Source of the DNA: Chloroflexota bacterium
GTDB lineage: Bacteria > Chloroflexota > Anaerolineae > Aggregatilineales > UBA3940
Assembly (NCBI GenBank): GCA_011051745.1
Contig: DRKO01000082.1
Coordinates: forward strand, 1 to 15,068
Direction of reading: 5' to 3'
Length of the DNA: 15,068 bases
Below are positions 1 through 7,904 of the stretch, in pieces. The translations under genes and the position numbers were made by a program. Under the pieces are notes generated by a model. It was not told where the DNA came from. It worked only from the letters and a program-made list of their open reading frames with translations, and did no database searches. Within the stretch, counting starts at the first letter, position 1. Every line of letters begins with the position of its first letter.

Positions 1-7
1 GCCCCGC

Positions 8-37
8 AAAATTCCTCCCCGCCCCGCCGGGGGGAGG
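8..37 (-). terminator. Rho-independent terminator after glgC
   Basis: On the minus strand, just after the glgC stop, a GC-rich inverted repeat (CCTCCCC at 14-20 against GGGGAGG at 31-37, with more G/C pairing possible inside the loop) is followed by AATTTT. The T tract is short, so this is a plausible rather than certain terminator for the glycogen operon. Confidence 0.5.
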
Positions 38-41
38 CGGC

Positions 42-1307
42 TCAATCCTCATCGCGGATGGCGGAATGGATGTAAGCGTTATCCGGGATGGTACGTTCCT
101 CGAAATCCTCACCCTGCAAGTCGGAGCCGATCCGCGCCCCCCGTCCGACCACTATACCGGTGGGCAGGTGGGTGTTTTTGCCAATCGTGACGATCCCCAG
201 GTCTTCGGCCTGCTCCTCGATCCGGCCAACCCGCGCCCCGTGCCCGACCACGCAATTCTTATCAATGATGGCCCGCTCCACAACCGCGCTGGCCTCGATG
301 TAAGTATCGGTCAGGATGATCGACTCGCGGACGACCGCGTCCGGCCCGATGTACACGCCCGGCGAGAGAACCGAACGCTCCACCACCGCCCCCTCGGCAA
401 TGACCGAGCCATCCGTGATCAGGCTGTCCCTGATGGTCGTGTTCGCCTCAATGCGCACCGGCGGACGTTCCTCGCTGCGGGTGTGGATCACCCACGAGCG
501 GTCGTTCAGGTCAAAGGCGGGCGGGCGGGCCAGCAGGTCCATGTGCGTTTCCCAGTACGCTTCAATCGTCCCCACATCCACCCAGTAGCCGTTGAAGGGG
601 AAGGCGTAGACCTTCAGGCCGTCTTCGATCATGCGGGGGATCACGTCCCGCCCGAAGTCGTGGGTGGACGTGGTGCGGGCGGCGTCCTGCCTCAACACCC
701 GGTCGAGCACATCCAGACGGAACAGGTAAACACCCATCGAGGCCAGCGTGCCGGGCGGACGGGCGGGCTTCTCGACAAAGCGGACGATGCGATACTTATC
801 GTCCACCTCCATGATCCCGTAGCGGCTGGCCTCCTCGATGGGGACGTTGATGGTGCAGACGGTCGCGTCGGCCTCGTTCTCCTGATGAAATGCGATCAGG
901 TGCGCGTAGTTCATCTGGTAGACATGATCGCCGGAGAGGATCAGCACCAGATCAGGGCGAGGATGCCCCCGGATGAGGTTCATATTCTGGTAGACGGCGT
1001 CGGCTGTTCCGGCATACCAATCTGAGTCGGCACGCCCCCGGTAAGGCTGCAAGAGCTGGACGCCCCCGCTGAAAGAGCGGTCGAGGTCCCAGGGGCGGCC
1101 CTTCCCGATGTGCTGGTTCAGCGAATGGGGGCGGTACTGAGTCAGAACCATGACATCGAAAATGCCGGAGTTCACACAGTTAGAGAGCGTGAAGTCAATG
1201 ATCCGGTATTTACCGGCAAAAGGGACAGCGGGCTTGGCGCGTTTGCGCGTCAGCACACCCAGACGAGTCCCCTCGCCCCCTGCCAGGATCACAGCACGGA
1301 CCTTCAT
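42..1307 (-). CDS. glgC: Glucose-1-phosphate adenylyltransferase (ADP-glucose pyrophosphorylase)
   Basis: Makes ADP-glucose and pyrophosphate from ATP and glucose 1-phosphate, the committing step of bacterial glycogen synthesis, in the cytoplasm. The 421-residue protein has the usual family length. Visible motifs are the nucleotide-binding GGEGTRL (residues 10-16), the KPAVPFAGKYRIIDF block (25-39), WYAGTADAV (97-105), the catalytic-Asp motif SGDHVY (125-130, Asp127) and the glucose-1-phosphate site FVEKP (177-181, Lys180). The C-terminal third carries hexapeptide repeats expected to form a left-handed beta-helix. The ATG is preceded by AGGAGG at a 9-nt spacing, and the protein begins right at the conserved MKVRAVILAGG. 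It is the last gene of the minus-strand operon, 56 nt after glgA. The family is usually allosterically regulated by sugar phosphates; the effector here cannot be read from sequence alone. Confidence 0.97.
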   Translation of the reverse strand: MKVRAVILAGGEGTRLGVLTRKRAKPAVPFAGKYRIIDFTLSNCVNSGIFDVMVLTQYRPHSLNQHIGKGRPWDLDRSFSGGVQLLQPYRGRADSDWYAGTADAVYQNMNLIRGHPRPDLVLILSGDHVYQMNYAHLIAFHQENEADATVCTINVPIEEASRYGIMEVDDKYRIVRFVEKPARPPGTLASMGVYLFRLDVLDRVLRQDAARTTSTHDFGRDVIPRMIEDGLKVYAFPFNGYWVDVGTIEAYWETHMDLLARPPAFDLNDRSWVIHTRSEERPPVRIEANTTIRDSLITDGSVIAEGAVVERSVLSPGVYIGPDAVVRESIILTDTYIEASAVVERAIIDKNCVVGHGARVGRIEEQAEDLGIVTIGKNTHLPTGIVVGRGARIGSDLQGEDFEERTIPDNAYIHSAIRDED

Positions 1308-1363
1308 CCTCTCTTCCCTCCTGCCGAAGAGCGCAGAGCGCCCCCCGGCCTCCTGCGGCCCGG

Positions 1364-2812
1364 TCAGGCAACCTGACGATGCAACCGGACGGCCTGCCTG
1401 TACAGGTCAACATACCGCCTGGCCGAGCGCTCCCACGAAAAATCGCGCTGCATGGCCCGCCTCTGACGCTCGCGCCACCGATCGGGCTGGCCGGTGTAAA
1501 CATCCAGCGCCTGATGAATCGCCCCCCGCAACGCCCCGGCGTCATAGTCGGCGAACAGAAAGCCGGTGTCCGGCGTCACCGTGTCAACCAGCCCCCCGAC
1601 GGCCCGCGCCACCGGTAGCGCCCCATAGCGCATCGCGATCATCTGGCCCAGCCCGCACGGCTCGAACAGAGACGGCATCAGGAACAGATCGATTCCGGCA
1701 TAAATGCGCTCGGCCAGCAGTTCGTTAAAGGTAAGGTTCACCGAAGCCCTGCCGGGGAAATCACGGCCAAGCTGGCGGGCCTGATCCTCATAGTGAGGCA
1801 TGCCGGTTCCCAGCAGGACAAACTGAGCCTCCCGTTCTGAAAGCACCCGCCGCACAGCCGGAAAGAGAATACCCGGCCCTTTCTGCTCAACCAGCCGCAT
1901 CACCGCCCCCATCAGAGGCACGTCGGGGCACTCCGGCAAACCGATCTCGCGCTGGAGTGCGCGTTTATTCTCAGCGCGGCGTTCCAGCGAGTCGGCGTCG
2001 TAGCGGGCCGTCAGATGCGGGCTGGTGGCCGGATTCCAACGTTGAACGTCAATCCCGTTCAGGACACCGACCAGTCGCGAAAGGCGGGCATGCACCAGTC
2101 CATCCAGCCCGTACCCGCCCTCCGGATCGGCGATCTCTCTGGCATAGGTCGGGCTGACGGTGCTCAGCATGGTGCTGTAGGCCAGCCCAATCGCCAGCGT
2201 GTTATCAGTCTGGCCCATCGCCCGCAGAAGCGGGTGATCAACGGGAGGCAATCCGGCCCGCGCGAGATGCCAGCCGACCCCCCTGCCCTGATAACGTATG
2301 TTGTGGATGGAAAGCAGCGTCGCCGCCCCTCCCAGAATCGGATCGCCACGATAGAGGCACTGCAACAGATAGGGAACCGTCGAGGTGTGCCAGTCGTGAA
2401 TGTGGAAAAGGTCAGGCTGCCAGGCCTCCGCCTCCGCCATCCGACGAACCAGAGCCAGCGCCGCCGCCGAGAAAAACAGGAACCGCCCGACATCTATCCC
2501 CTCGTCGTGGCTGTAGACGAAACGCTCTCCGGCGTCGAAAAAGGGCCACCCCCGGATAAAGTAGACAGTAACGCCCTCCCATTCAGTGGCGGCCACATCC
2601 ACACGGGTGGTGCTCTCGTTCCAGACCATATCAAACGAGGTCAGGGGCCGCAGGCCGAAGCGGGCATCGTCTATCACCCCGTGATGGGGCACAACAACCG
2701 AGACATGCTCCCCCAGCCGGGCCAGCACGCGCGGCAGCGTGCCGACCACATCCCCCAGCCCCCCGACCTTGACAAAGGGCGCACACTCAACAGCGATGAA
2801 GGTAACGTTCAC
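1364..2812 (-). CDS. glgA: Glycogen synthase (ADP-glucose type, GT5)
   Basis: Transfers glucose from ADP-glucose to the non-reducing end of a growing alpha-1,4-glucan. The protein is 482 residues, typical of bacterial GlgA. The N-terminal KVGGL motif (Lys15) is the family's ADP-glucose-binding signature. Further marks are HIHDWHTS, SIHNIRYQG, LNGID and, in the C-terminal Rossmann half, RLVEQKG and PSLFEPCGLGQMIAMRYG, which includes the E-x7-E region of GT-B retaining enzymes. The start is GTG, chosen because it places the conserved beta strand VTFIAVECAPFVK at the N-terminus as in other GlgA proteins, with a purine-rich GGGGGTGAAGAGG upstream. It lies 39 nt after the GH57 branching enzyme gene and 56 nt before glgC, so the three are very likely co-transcribed. 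Confidence 0.96.
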   Translation of the reverse strand: MNVTFIAVECAPFVKVGGLGDVVGTLPRVLARLGEHVSVVVPHHGVIDDARFGLRPLTSFDMVWNESTTRVDVAATEWEGVTVYFIRGWPFFDAGERFVYSHDEGIDVGRFLFFSAAALALVRRMAEAEAWQPDLFHIHDWHTSTVPYLLQCLYRGDPILGGAATLLSIHNIRYQGRGVGWHLARAGLPPVDHPLLRAMGQTDNTLAIGLAYSTMLSTVSPTYAREIADPEGGYGLDGLVHARLSRLVGVLNGIDVQRWNPATSPHLTARYDADSLERRAENKRALQREIGLPECPDVPLMGAVMRLVEQKGPGILFPAVRRVLSEREAQFVLLGTGMPHYEDQARQLGRDFPGRASVNLTFNELLAERIYAGIDLFLMPSLFEPCGLGQMIAMRYGALPVARAVGGLVDTVTPDTGFLFADYDAGALRGAIHQALDVYTGQPDRWRERQRRAMQRDFSWERSARRYVDLYRQAVRLHRQVA

Positions 2813-2851
2813 ACCCTCTTCACCCCCGCGACCGTCATCGGATCATCAGCG

Positions 2852-4540
2852 TTAGCGGGCTTTGAACCAGCGATACTCTATATCTGGAAAGACCTTATCC
2901 ACTTCGTACAGCTCATCGGCGAGTCTGCGGTCGGGGCGGCCTTCCTCCAGCGAGACGGCGAGCGCCTCAAAGCGTTCTACGTGCCGGGTGAAGCGCTGGA
3001 TCGCATATTCCCGCGCCTGCCCGGTCGTCACGAGGAAGGGCCAGTCGCTGGCCTGAAGCAACAGCAACTCGCGGGCGGCCATGTTCAGCACGGCTTCCTC
3101 ATCCGGCGTGGGATCGGGATACTGCGCGACGAGCGCTTCCATACGCCCTTCCGCGCTGTGGATCGGCCCCCACATCCAGTGCGTATCGTGGTTATCCCAT
3201 GTCCAGTGCGTGCCGCCCATCCCCCATGAGCCTTCGGGCAGGTGGAGAACCTCGTCCGGGGGGTGCTTCTCGATGAAATCGCTCGCCCGCGTCAGCTCGA
3301 CGGCTGGCTCCTCCGCCAGGCGGCGAAGCACCTTCTTGATCCATTCGACGCCCTCAAACCACCAGTGCCCGAACAACTCCGTATCGTAGTTGGCGGAGAT
3401 GATCCCGAACTCTCCCGTCTCCTCGTGGTAGCGCTGAAGCCGGTCGGAAACCAGCCATGAAAAATGCCGGGCGTGCTCCTCAACCTTGCCAGCCGCCCAG
3501 TCGGGATGATACACATCTTTAAAGCCCAGTTCGACACGGGAGCCGGTGATGCGCCAGTATTGCAGGCCGGAGATGCCGTCTTTCTTGTGGAACTCGCGAT
3601 AGTCGTAGTCGCCGGGATACCCCCATTCGGCTGACCAGACCTGTAAACCGGTCCGGTTATCCCGTCCGATGACGGACACGCCGGAGTGCTGCTCCGCGCC
3701 CGGACCAGCGGTTGTATCGGAGACGTAGTAAGGCTTGAAGGTCGTCGCCGCGCGGGGCGGGATCGTCTCCCGAATCGGGATCACATACCGGCGCCTGATC
3801 TCCCCGTAAGGGCCGATGGCATCCCCCGCCGCCACGCCGACCGGCTGACCTCCCTCGATGGTGTGCGTCTCGGTGAAGAACAGGCCCAGCTCCAGCTCCT
3901 GCAGAAACTTCTCAAGGCCGGGGCGGAGCCTGCCGTCCTCCGTCACGTAGGCCGGACGGTAGGCGCACTCCGGCAGCCAGATCGCCCTCGGAGCACGCCC
4001 GAAATGACGCTTATACGCCTCAACCCCCGTCCTGATCTGCCCGTAGATGGACGAATCACGCCCCAGAAGCGGAAGGTAGCCATGTGTGGCCGCGCTGGTG
4101 ACGATCTCGATAAAGCCCTCATCCTGAAGGGCGCGAAACGCGCCGACGATATCCCGCCGATGGCGTTCGTCAAAGCTCCGCTTGATCCCCTCGTACCACT
4201 CCGTGTAGAAACGGGCCAGATACGCCATGTGGGGCTTATCTTCCGCCTCGAAACGCTCGATGTCCGAGCGGGCGGCTTCGATCTTCTCATCCAGATAAAC
4301 GTCAAAGTGATCCTGAACGTCCGCGTCGGCCAGTTGCTCCACCAGAACGGGGGTCAGGCCGATGGTCAGCCGAAAAGAAACCCCCTCTTCTCGCAGGTCG
4401 TACAGGGCGTTTAAGAGGGGGATGTATGTCTCGGACGCGGCCTCATGGATCCATTCCTCACCGTGAGGCCAGCGCCCGGCCATCCGGGCGTAGGGAAGAT
4501 GGCTGTGCAGAACGAATGTGAAAGCACCAACGGGGTTCAC
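2852..4540 (-). CDS. GH57 1,4-alpha-glucan branching enzyme
   Basis: Probably cuts an alpha-1,4-glucan and re-attaches the piece through an alpha-1,6 bond, creating branches in the glycogen made by GlgA. The 562-residue protein shows GH57 motif 1 as HSHLPY (residues 12-17). The nucleophile motif is WLPECAY, with Glu191 equivalent to Glu183 of the Thermococcus TK1436 enzyme. The acid/base motif is NYDTELFGHWWFEG, with Asp386 equivalent to TK1436 Asp354. A helical C-terminal region (about 430-550, DUF1957-like) follows, as in family branching enzymes rather than GH57 amylases. The start is GTG with GAAAGG 8 nt upstream, and it gives the expected short N-terminus before the first beta strand. 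It is the first gene of the operon, directly downstream of the promoter at 4631-4659. No GH13-type GlgB is in the window. Assignment to GH57 is firm; branching rather than another glucan activity follows from the motifs and from the glgA-glgC neighbours. Confidence 0.92.
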   Translation of the reverse strand: MNPVGAFTFVLHSHLPYARMAGRWPHGEEWIHEAASETYIPLLNALYDLREEGVSFRLTIGLTPVLVEQLADADVQDHFDVYLDEKIEAARSDIERFEAEDKPHMAYLARFYTEWYEGIKRSFDERHRRDIVGAFRALQDEGFIEIVTSAATHGYLPLLGRDSSIYGQIRTGVEAYKRHFGRAPRAIWLPECAYRPAYVTEDGRLRPGLEKFLQELELGLFFTETHTIEGGQPVGVAAGDAIGPYGEIRRRYVIPIRETIPPRAATTFKPYYVSDTTAGPGAEQHSGVSVIGRDNRTGLQVWSAEWGYPGDYDYREFHKKDGISGLQYWRITGSRVELGFKDVYHPDWAAGKVEEHARHFSWLVSDRLQRYHEETGEFGIISANYDTELFGHWWFEGVEWIKKVLRRLAEEPAVELTRASDFIEKHPPDEVLHLPEGSWGMGGTHWTWDNHDTHWMWGPIHSAEGRMEALVAQYPDPTPDEEAVLNMAARELLLLQASDWPFLVTTGQAREYAIQRFTRHVERFEALAVSLEEGRPDRRLADELYEVDKVFPDIEYRWFKAR

Positions 4541-4630
4541 TTGCCGGGCCTTTCTCTATGTGCAGGAAAGAGCGATCAGGCAGGGCAACGCACCGGAATC
4601 AGGGGCCACCGGGGACAGCCCTCTGTTGCT

Positions 4631-4659
4631 ATTCTAGCATACCGGACGGGCGTTGATAA
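4631..4659 (-). promoter_or_regulatory. Sigma70-type promoter of the glycogen operon
   Basis: On the minus strand, a -35 element TTATCA (4654-4659, four of six consensus bases) and a -10 element TAGAAT (4631-4636, five of six) are separated by exactly 17 bp. A TG lies one base before the -10, giving an extended -10. Transcription should start near 4624, giving a leader of about 84 nt before the GH57 start. In that leader CUUUC can pair with GAAAG of the ribosome binding site, a weak sign of translational control. Confidence 0.75.
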
Positions 4660-4710
4660 ATGACAGATGACGAAAGCGGGGAGTTACAAATATCCAGAGC
4701 CATTCCAGAC

Positions 4711-4739
4711 AAAAAGGACGGCAGGGGAATCTGCCGCCC
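4711..4739 (-). terminator. Rho-independent terminator after the DUF4870 gene
   Basis: The minus strand reads GGGCGGCAG, a six-base loop, CTGCCGTCC and then TTTTT. This is a nine-pair stem with one G-U, about 40 nt after the stop of the DUF4870 gene. It separates that gene from the glycogen operon promoter downstream. Confidence 0.88.
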
Positions 4740-4778
4740 TCAGGGCAAAGACTCTTACAGGAACACGCACGTTCTCCT

Positions 4779-5315
4779 TCAGACGGCGGGCTTCGCCCCC
4801 GCCGTGTTCCGCTCCAGCCACTCGGCCACCCACTGCCCCAGATAGGGGTAGCGGTAGTCTTTTCCGGCGGAGGTCTCGATGGTCGCCACGATTGAGAAGC
4901 CACCCAGCGCAAAGGGGAAGGCGACCACCAGCAGGACAAGCACAATCGTGATCAGCAGCGCCACCGGAATCAGGAGCAGGCCGATCAGGATGACGATCAG
5001 CACGGCGGTTACGACCCAGGCGACGACAACCACCAGCACAGACGCCAGAACAAGCAGGAAGAAGCCCAGCGTCCCCACAACCTGCAACGCGAACGCCTGA
5101 GCCGCGTGGTAGGCCACATACTCGGACTTATCCCTGTAGCTCAGGTAGATAACAAACGGCACAAAGACAAACAAAAGCCCGCCCACTCCGGCAGTGCCGA
5201 AGCTGACCAGCAACGTCAGGATCGTGCTGGCGTGGGCCAGCGCCGCCCAGGTGCGCTCCTCTGACGTTATCTCGGAGGACAGTCGGCCGCTCTCTCGTTC
5301 AACCAGTTCACTCAT
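4779..5315 (-). CDS. DUF4870 family membrane protein
   Basis: A 178-residue integral membrane protein of unknown function, of the DUF4870 type (Tic20-like fold). The N-terminal part carries the family's ERTWAALAHAS, followed by a hydrophobic helix, a DKSEYVAYHAAQAFALQ segment (the usual Lys then HAAQA pattern), and then two or three very hydrophobic Val/Leu/Ile-rich helices. The C-terminal KDYRYPYLGQWVAEWL is also typical. An in-frame GTG 45 nt further upstream is open, but the ATG at 5313-5315 has GGAGA at a good spacing and gives the usual short N-terminus, so it is preferred. The gene stands alone, with its own terminator. It is divergent from trmI, and I could not identify a convincing promoter for it in the 214-nt intergenic gap. 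Confidence 0.85.
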   Translation of the reverse strand: MSELVERESGRLSSEITSEERTWAALAHASTILTLLVSFGTAGVGGLLFVFVPFVIYLSYRDKSEYVAYHAAQAFALQVVGTLGFFLLVLASVLVVVVAWVVTAVLIVILIGLLLIPVALLITIVLVLLVVAFPFALGGFSIVATIETSAGKDYRYPYLGQWVAEWLERNTAGAKPAV

Positions 5316-5466
5316 CTCGTCTCTCCACGCAGGGGAAAGCTCAGCGGGCCGCCCCTGCACACTGACACAGGAAAACTGAATTGCATAAATCTCTACGCAC
5401 AGACGGGCATGGAGTTGCAGGATTTAGCGGGAGGACGCAGCCCCCGAAAGGGGAACGGGCCGCGCC

Positions 5467-5495
5467 TTGAATGGCACAGGGGCGCGCTGTATAAT
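5467..5495 (+). promoter_or_regulatory. Sigma70-type promoter of the trmI-lipoprotein operon
   Basis: TTGAAT (5467-5472) and a perfect TATAAT (5490-5495) are separated by 17 bp. Transcription would begin near 5502, leaving a leader of about 28 nt that ends in the strong ribosome binding site GAGGGGAGA six nt before the GTG start at 5530. Confidence 0.85.
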
Positions 5496-5529
5496 ACCTC
5501 CGCTTTAACCCACCGAGGGGAGAAACTCT

Positions 5530-6375
5530 GTGCGCCGTGCCCAAGCCGGGGATGTTGTCCTGCTGGTCAGTGAAAAAGACCGTAAATCCTTCGTCCGCAC
5601 TCTGGAGCCGGGCAAGCAACTCCAGACTCATCGCGGCGTGCTCGCCCACGACGATCTGATCGGGCAGCCGCTTGGATCCCAGGTCCGTACCCATCTGGGG
5701 TTCGCCTACTACCTCCTGCCCCCCACCACCGATGAACTGGTCCGCAACCTGCGGCGTGAGAGCCAGATCATCTTTCCAAAAGATTCGGGTTACATTATCA
5801 TGAAGCTGGGCGTCAGGCCCGGCTCGGTCGTGATCGAGGCCGGAACAGGCAGCGGCGGGCTATGTCTGGTGCTGGCGACGATCGTGGGGGACGACGGACA
5901 CGTTTTCTCCTACGACGTGCGCTCCGACATGCAACGCATCGCCCGCAGGAACATCGAGCGGGCCAGACTGTCCCACCGGGTGACGTTCCGGGCTGGAAAC
6001 GTCACGGAAGGCTTCGAGGAAACGGACGTGGACGCGGTGTTTCTCGATATGCGCTCCCCCTGGGAGGCACTCGATCAGGCGCGTGCCGCGCTGAGCGGCG
6101 GCGGCGTGCTCGGCTGCCTTGTGCCGACGGCCAATCAGCTTGTGCGGCTGATCGGGGCGCTCGACGCGCACCCCGGATTTGGCTTCATCGAGGCCGAGGA
6201 GTTGATCCTGCGCCCTTACAGAACCGTTCCCGCCCGCGTCCGGCCTGATGACCAGATCGTCGGACACACAGGCTACCTGATCTTTGCGCGGGCCGTCTTC
6301 CCGCCCGCCGGGGACAGCGCCGCTCAACAGGCCCTTTCTGGAGACTCAGAGGACGCTCAGGAGAACCTCTTATGA
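5530..6375 (+). CDS. trmI: tRNA (adenine(58)-N1)-methyltransferase, TrmI family
   Basis: S-adenosylmethionine-dependent enzyme expected to methylate N1 of A58 in the tRNA T-loop. The 281-residue protein has the small N-terminal beta domain of the family with HRGVLAHDDLIG (34-45) and the linker FPKDSGYIIMKLGV (82-95). The SAM-binding motif I is VIEAGTGSGGL (101-111), the acidic end of strand 2 is YDVRSD, and the catalytic region is FLDMRSPW (171-178), with Asp173 in the place of the family's catalytic Asp. RPDDQIVGHTGYL (238-250) closes the fold. The start is GTG, with a strong ribosome binding site six nt upstream. A short Pro/Ala/Glu-rich tail (about 258-281) extends past the fold. Its stop overlaps the next start as ATGA, implying translational coupling to a lipoprotein gene, an unusual partner for a tRNA-modifying enzyme. 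Confidence 0.93.
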   Translation: MRRAQAGDVVLLVSEKDRKSFVRTLEPGKQLQTHRGVLAHDDLIGQPLGSQVRTHLGFAYYLLPPTTDELVRNLRRESQIIFPKDSGYIIMKLGVRPGSVVIEAGTGSGGLCLVLATIVGDDGHVFSYDVRSDMQRIARRNIERARLSHRVTFRAGNVTEGFEETDVDAVFLDMRSPWEALDQARAALSGGGVLGCLVPTANQLVRLIGALDAHPGFGFIEAEELILRPYRTVPARVRPDDQIVGHTGYLIFARAVFPPAGDSAAQQALSGDSEDAQENLL

Positions 6376-7904
6376 TGACCCGACAGGCCCTTCGTCCCGT
6401 TCGCGCAGCGGGGAAAGCTGCGTTGCTGGCCGGGCTGCTTCTGGCGGCCTGCCGTCCCGGCACGCCTCAGCCCCAGCCGACGGCCATCCCACCGGCGACG
6501 TTCCCCCCTGAAACACCGACTCCGGCTTCCTCCCCGCCCCCGCCCCAGACGCTCCCCACCACTTCAACCGGCTTCGCGCCGGGAACCGTCATCGCGGATC
6601 AGGTGCTCAATCTGGAGAGCCTGCCGAACAGCCAGGGCGAGGTCAGTTTCGACGGGCTGGGGATGCAGGTCATCCGGCTGGATACAAGCCTGCTCGGTGG
6701 CACGCTGGCCTACGACGTGGAGCTTGTGGATGTCTTCGGGAACACGCTGGCCGCCTTCACCGTCGAGGAGGGGGAAACGAGCGCCTCCATCGCCGAGTTC
6801 ACCCTCCCCTACGAGGGAAGGTATCAGGTGATCGTCTCCGCCACCGGCGGCAGCGGCTCGGTCGGGGTGACCGTTACGGCGCTCGGCCCGCCCAGCGGCG
6901 GCGGCGAACTGGACGGCCCCGGCAGCTCGGCCACCGGAGAGATGAACGACGAGCGCGTTTATCACGTCTATCAGTTCCCGCTGGCGGAAGGGGAGGTGGT
7001 CAGCATCTCGGCCATCGCCGACACCCCCGGCATGCCCGATACCCGTCTGGCGCTCTATGGCCCGGACGGGCGGTACATCACCGCCGTGGACGATGTCAAC
7101 CCGCCTGACGATCTGAACGCCGTCCTCTCTCGCTTTGTCGCTCCGCTGACGGGGACCTACACCGCCGTTGTGAGCAACTATGGCGGCTCCACCGGGACGT
7201 ATACTTTCAGCGTCAACCCCGACACGATCCCGCCGGAGGCCGAAGGCGAGCCGGACATCGTCTATGACACCGTCTACCGGGCAGCCTTCTTTGAGGGCAG
7301 CAGCCTGAACGCCACCTTCGACGGCGAGATCGGGGACGTGCTGCGCATCGAGGCGTTCGATCTGGAGCCGGAGCTGGACGTAGATATCTACCTGTACAGC
7401 CCCTTTGATCAGATCATCGCCTTCGCCGTCAACGCCGGAGCCGGAGAGGCGGAAGCCGTGAACGAGGTGCAATTGCCCTACACGGGCCGCTATCGTCTGG
7501 AACTGCGCCCGCTTGGATCGGGGCAGGGTTCCTTCCAGATCGTCCATCTCCCGGCAGGCAACCTGAGCGGCGGCGGGATTTTCGGCGACGACCTGACCAA
7601 GACCCTCCCCGGACGCTTCGAGGCCCCCAACGTCTATCACTTCTATCAGTTCAACGCCACCGCCGGAGAGATGATCACGCTCTCCGTCACGTCCACCAGC
7701 GAGGAGGGCGAACTGGACATCGGCTTTGCCGTGCTGGGGCCTGATGGGATTCAACAGGTCTTCGCGGACGACTCCGAGGGGGATAACCCCGCCGACCCCG
7801 TCCTGAGCGGCTATGAAGTCCCCCAGACGGGCACGTACACCGTCGTCGTCTACTCGTTCAACGATGCGACCGGTTCCTACCAGATCACGTTCAGCCGCGA
7901 GTAA
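6372..7904 (+). CDS. PPC-repeat lipoprotein, first paralogue
   Basis: A secreted, lipid-anchored protein of 510 residues with no recognised enzyme domain. A basic n-region and hydrophobic stretch end in the lipobox LAAC, with Cys27 as the lipidation site, followed by a Pro/Thr-rich stalk (about 29-70). The rest is four PPC-like beta-sandwich units of about 90-100 residues: A1 (about 78-172), B1 (195-280), A2 (295-392) and B2 (417-510). B units share a YHxYQF opening, a (Y/L)GPDG turn and a TGTYT or TGSY ending; A units end in LPYxGRY. PPC-like domains usually act as non-catalytic adhesion or chaperone modules at the cell surface, so a surface or envelope binding role is the best guess. The start overlaps the trmI stop (ATGA) with AGGAG upstream; a second ATG follows immediately. 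Confidence 0.85.
   Translation: MMTRQALRPVRAAGKAALLAGLLLAACRPGTPQPQPTAIPPATFPPETPTPASSPPPPQTLPTTSTGFAPGTVIADQVLNLESLPNSQGEVSFDGLGMQVIRLDTSLLGGTLAYDVELVDVFGNTLAAFTVEEGETSASIAEFTLPYEGRYQVIVSATGGSGSVGVTVTALGPPSGGGELDGPGSSATGEMNDERVYHVYQFPLAEGEVVSISAIADTPGMPDTRLALYGPDGRYITAVDDVNPPDDLNAVLSRFVAPLTGTYTAVVSNYGGSTGTYTFSVNPDTIPPEAEGEPDIVYDTVYRAAFFEGSSLNATFDGEIGDVLRIEAFDLEPELDVDIYLYSPFDQIIAFAVNAGAGEAEAVNEVQLPYTGRYRLELRPLGSGQGSFQIVHLPAGNLSGGGIFGDDLTKTLPGRFEAPNVYHFYQFNATAGEMITLSVTSTSEEGELDIGFAVLGPDGIQQVFADDSEGDNPADPVLSGYEVPQTGTYTVVVYSFNDATGSYQITFSRE

Noticed and set aside
66..1025. Open frame of 319 codons on the plus strand
   Set aside because: Shadow of glgC; composition typical of the complementary strand of a GC-rich gene.
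2015..3229. Open frame of 404 codons on the plus strand
   Set aside because: Antisense to glgA and the GH57 gene, whose protein motifs are unmistakable; the translated product has no recognisable domain.
5442..5453. CCCC-GAAA-GGGG hairpin in the gap between the DUF4870 gene and trmI
   Set aside because: Four pairs with a GNRA loop, upstream of the predicted trmI start site and with no conserved RNA context visible; probably chance in GC-rich DNA.
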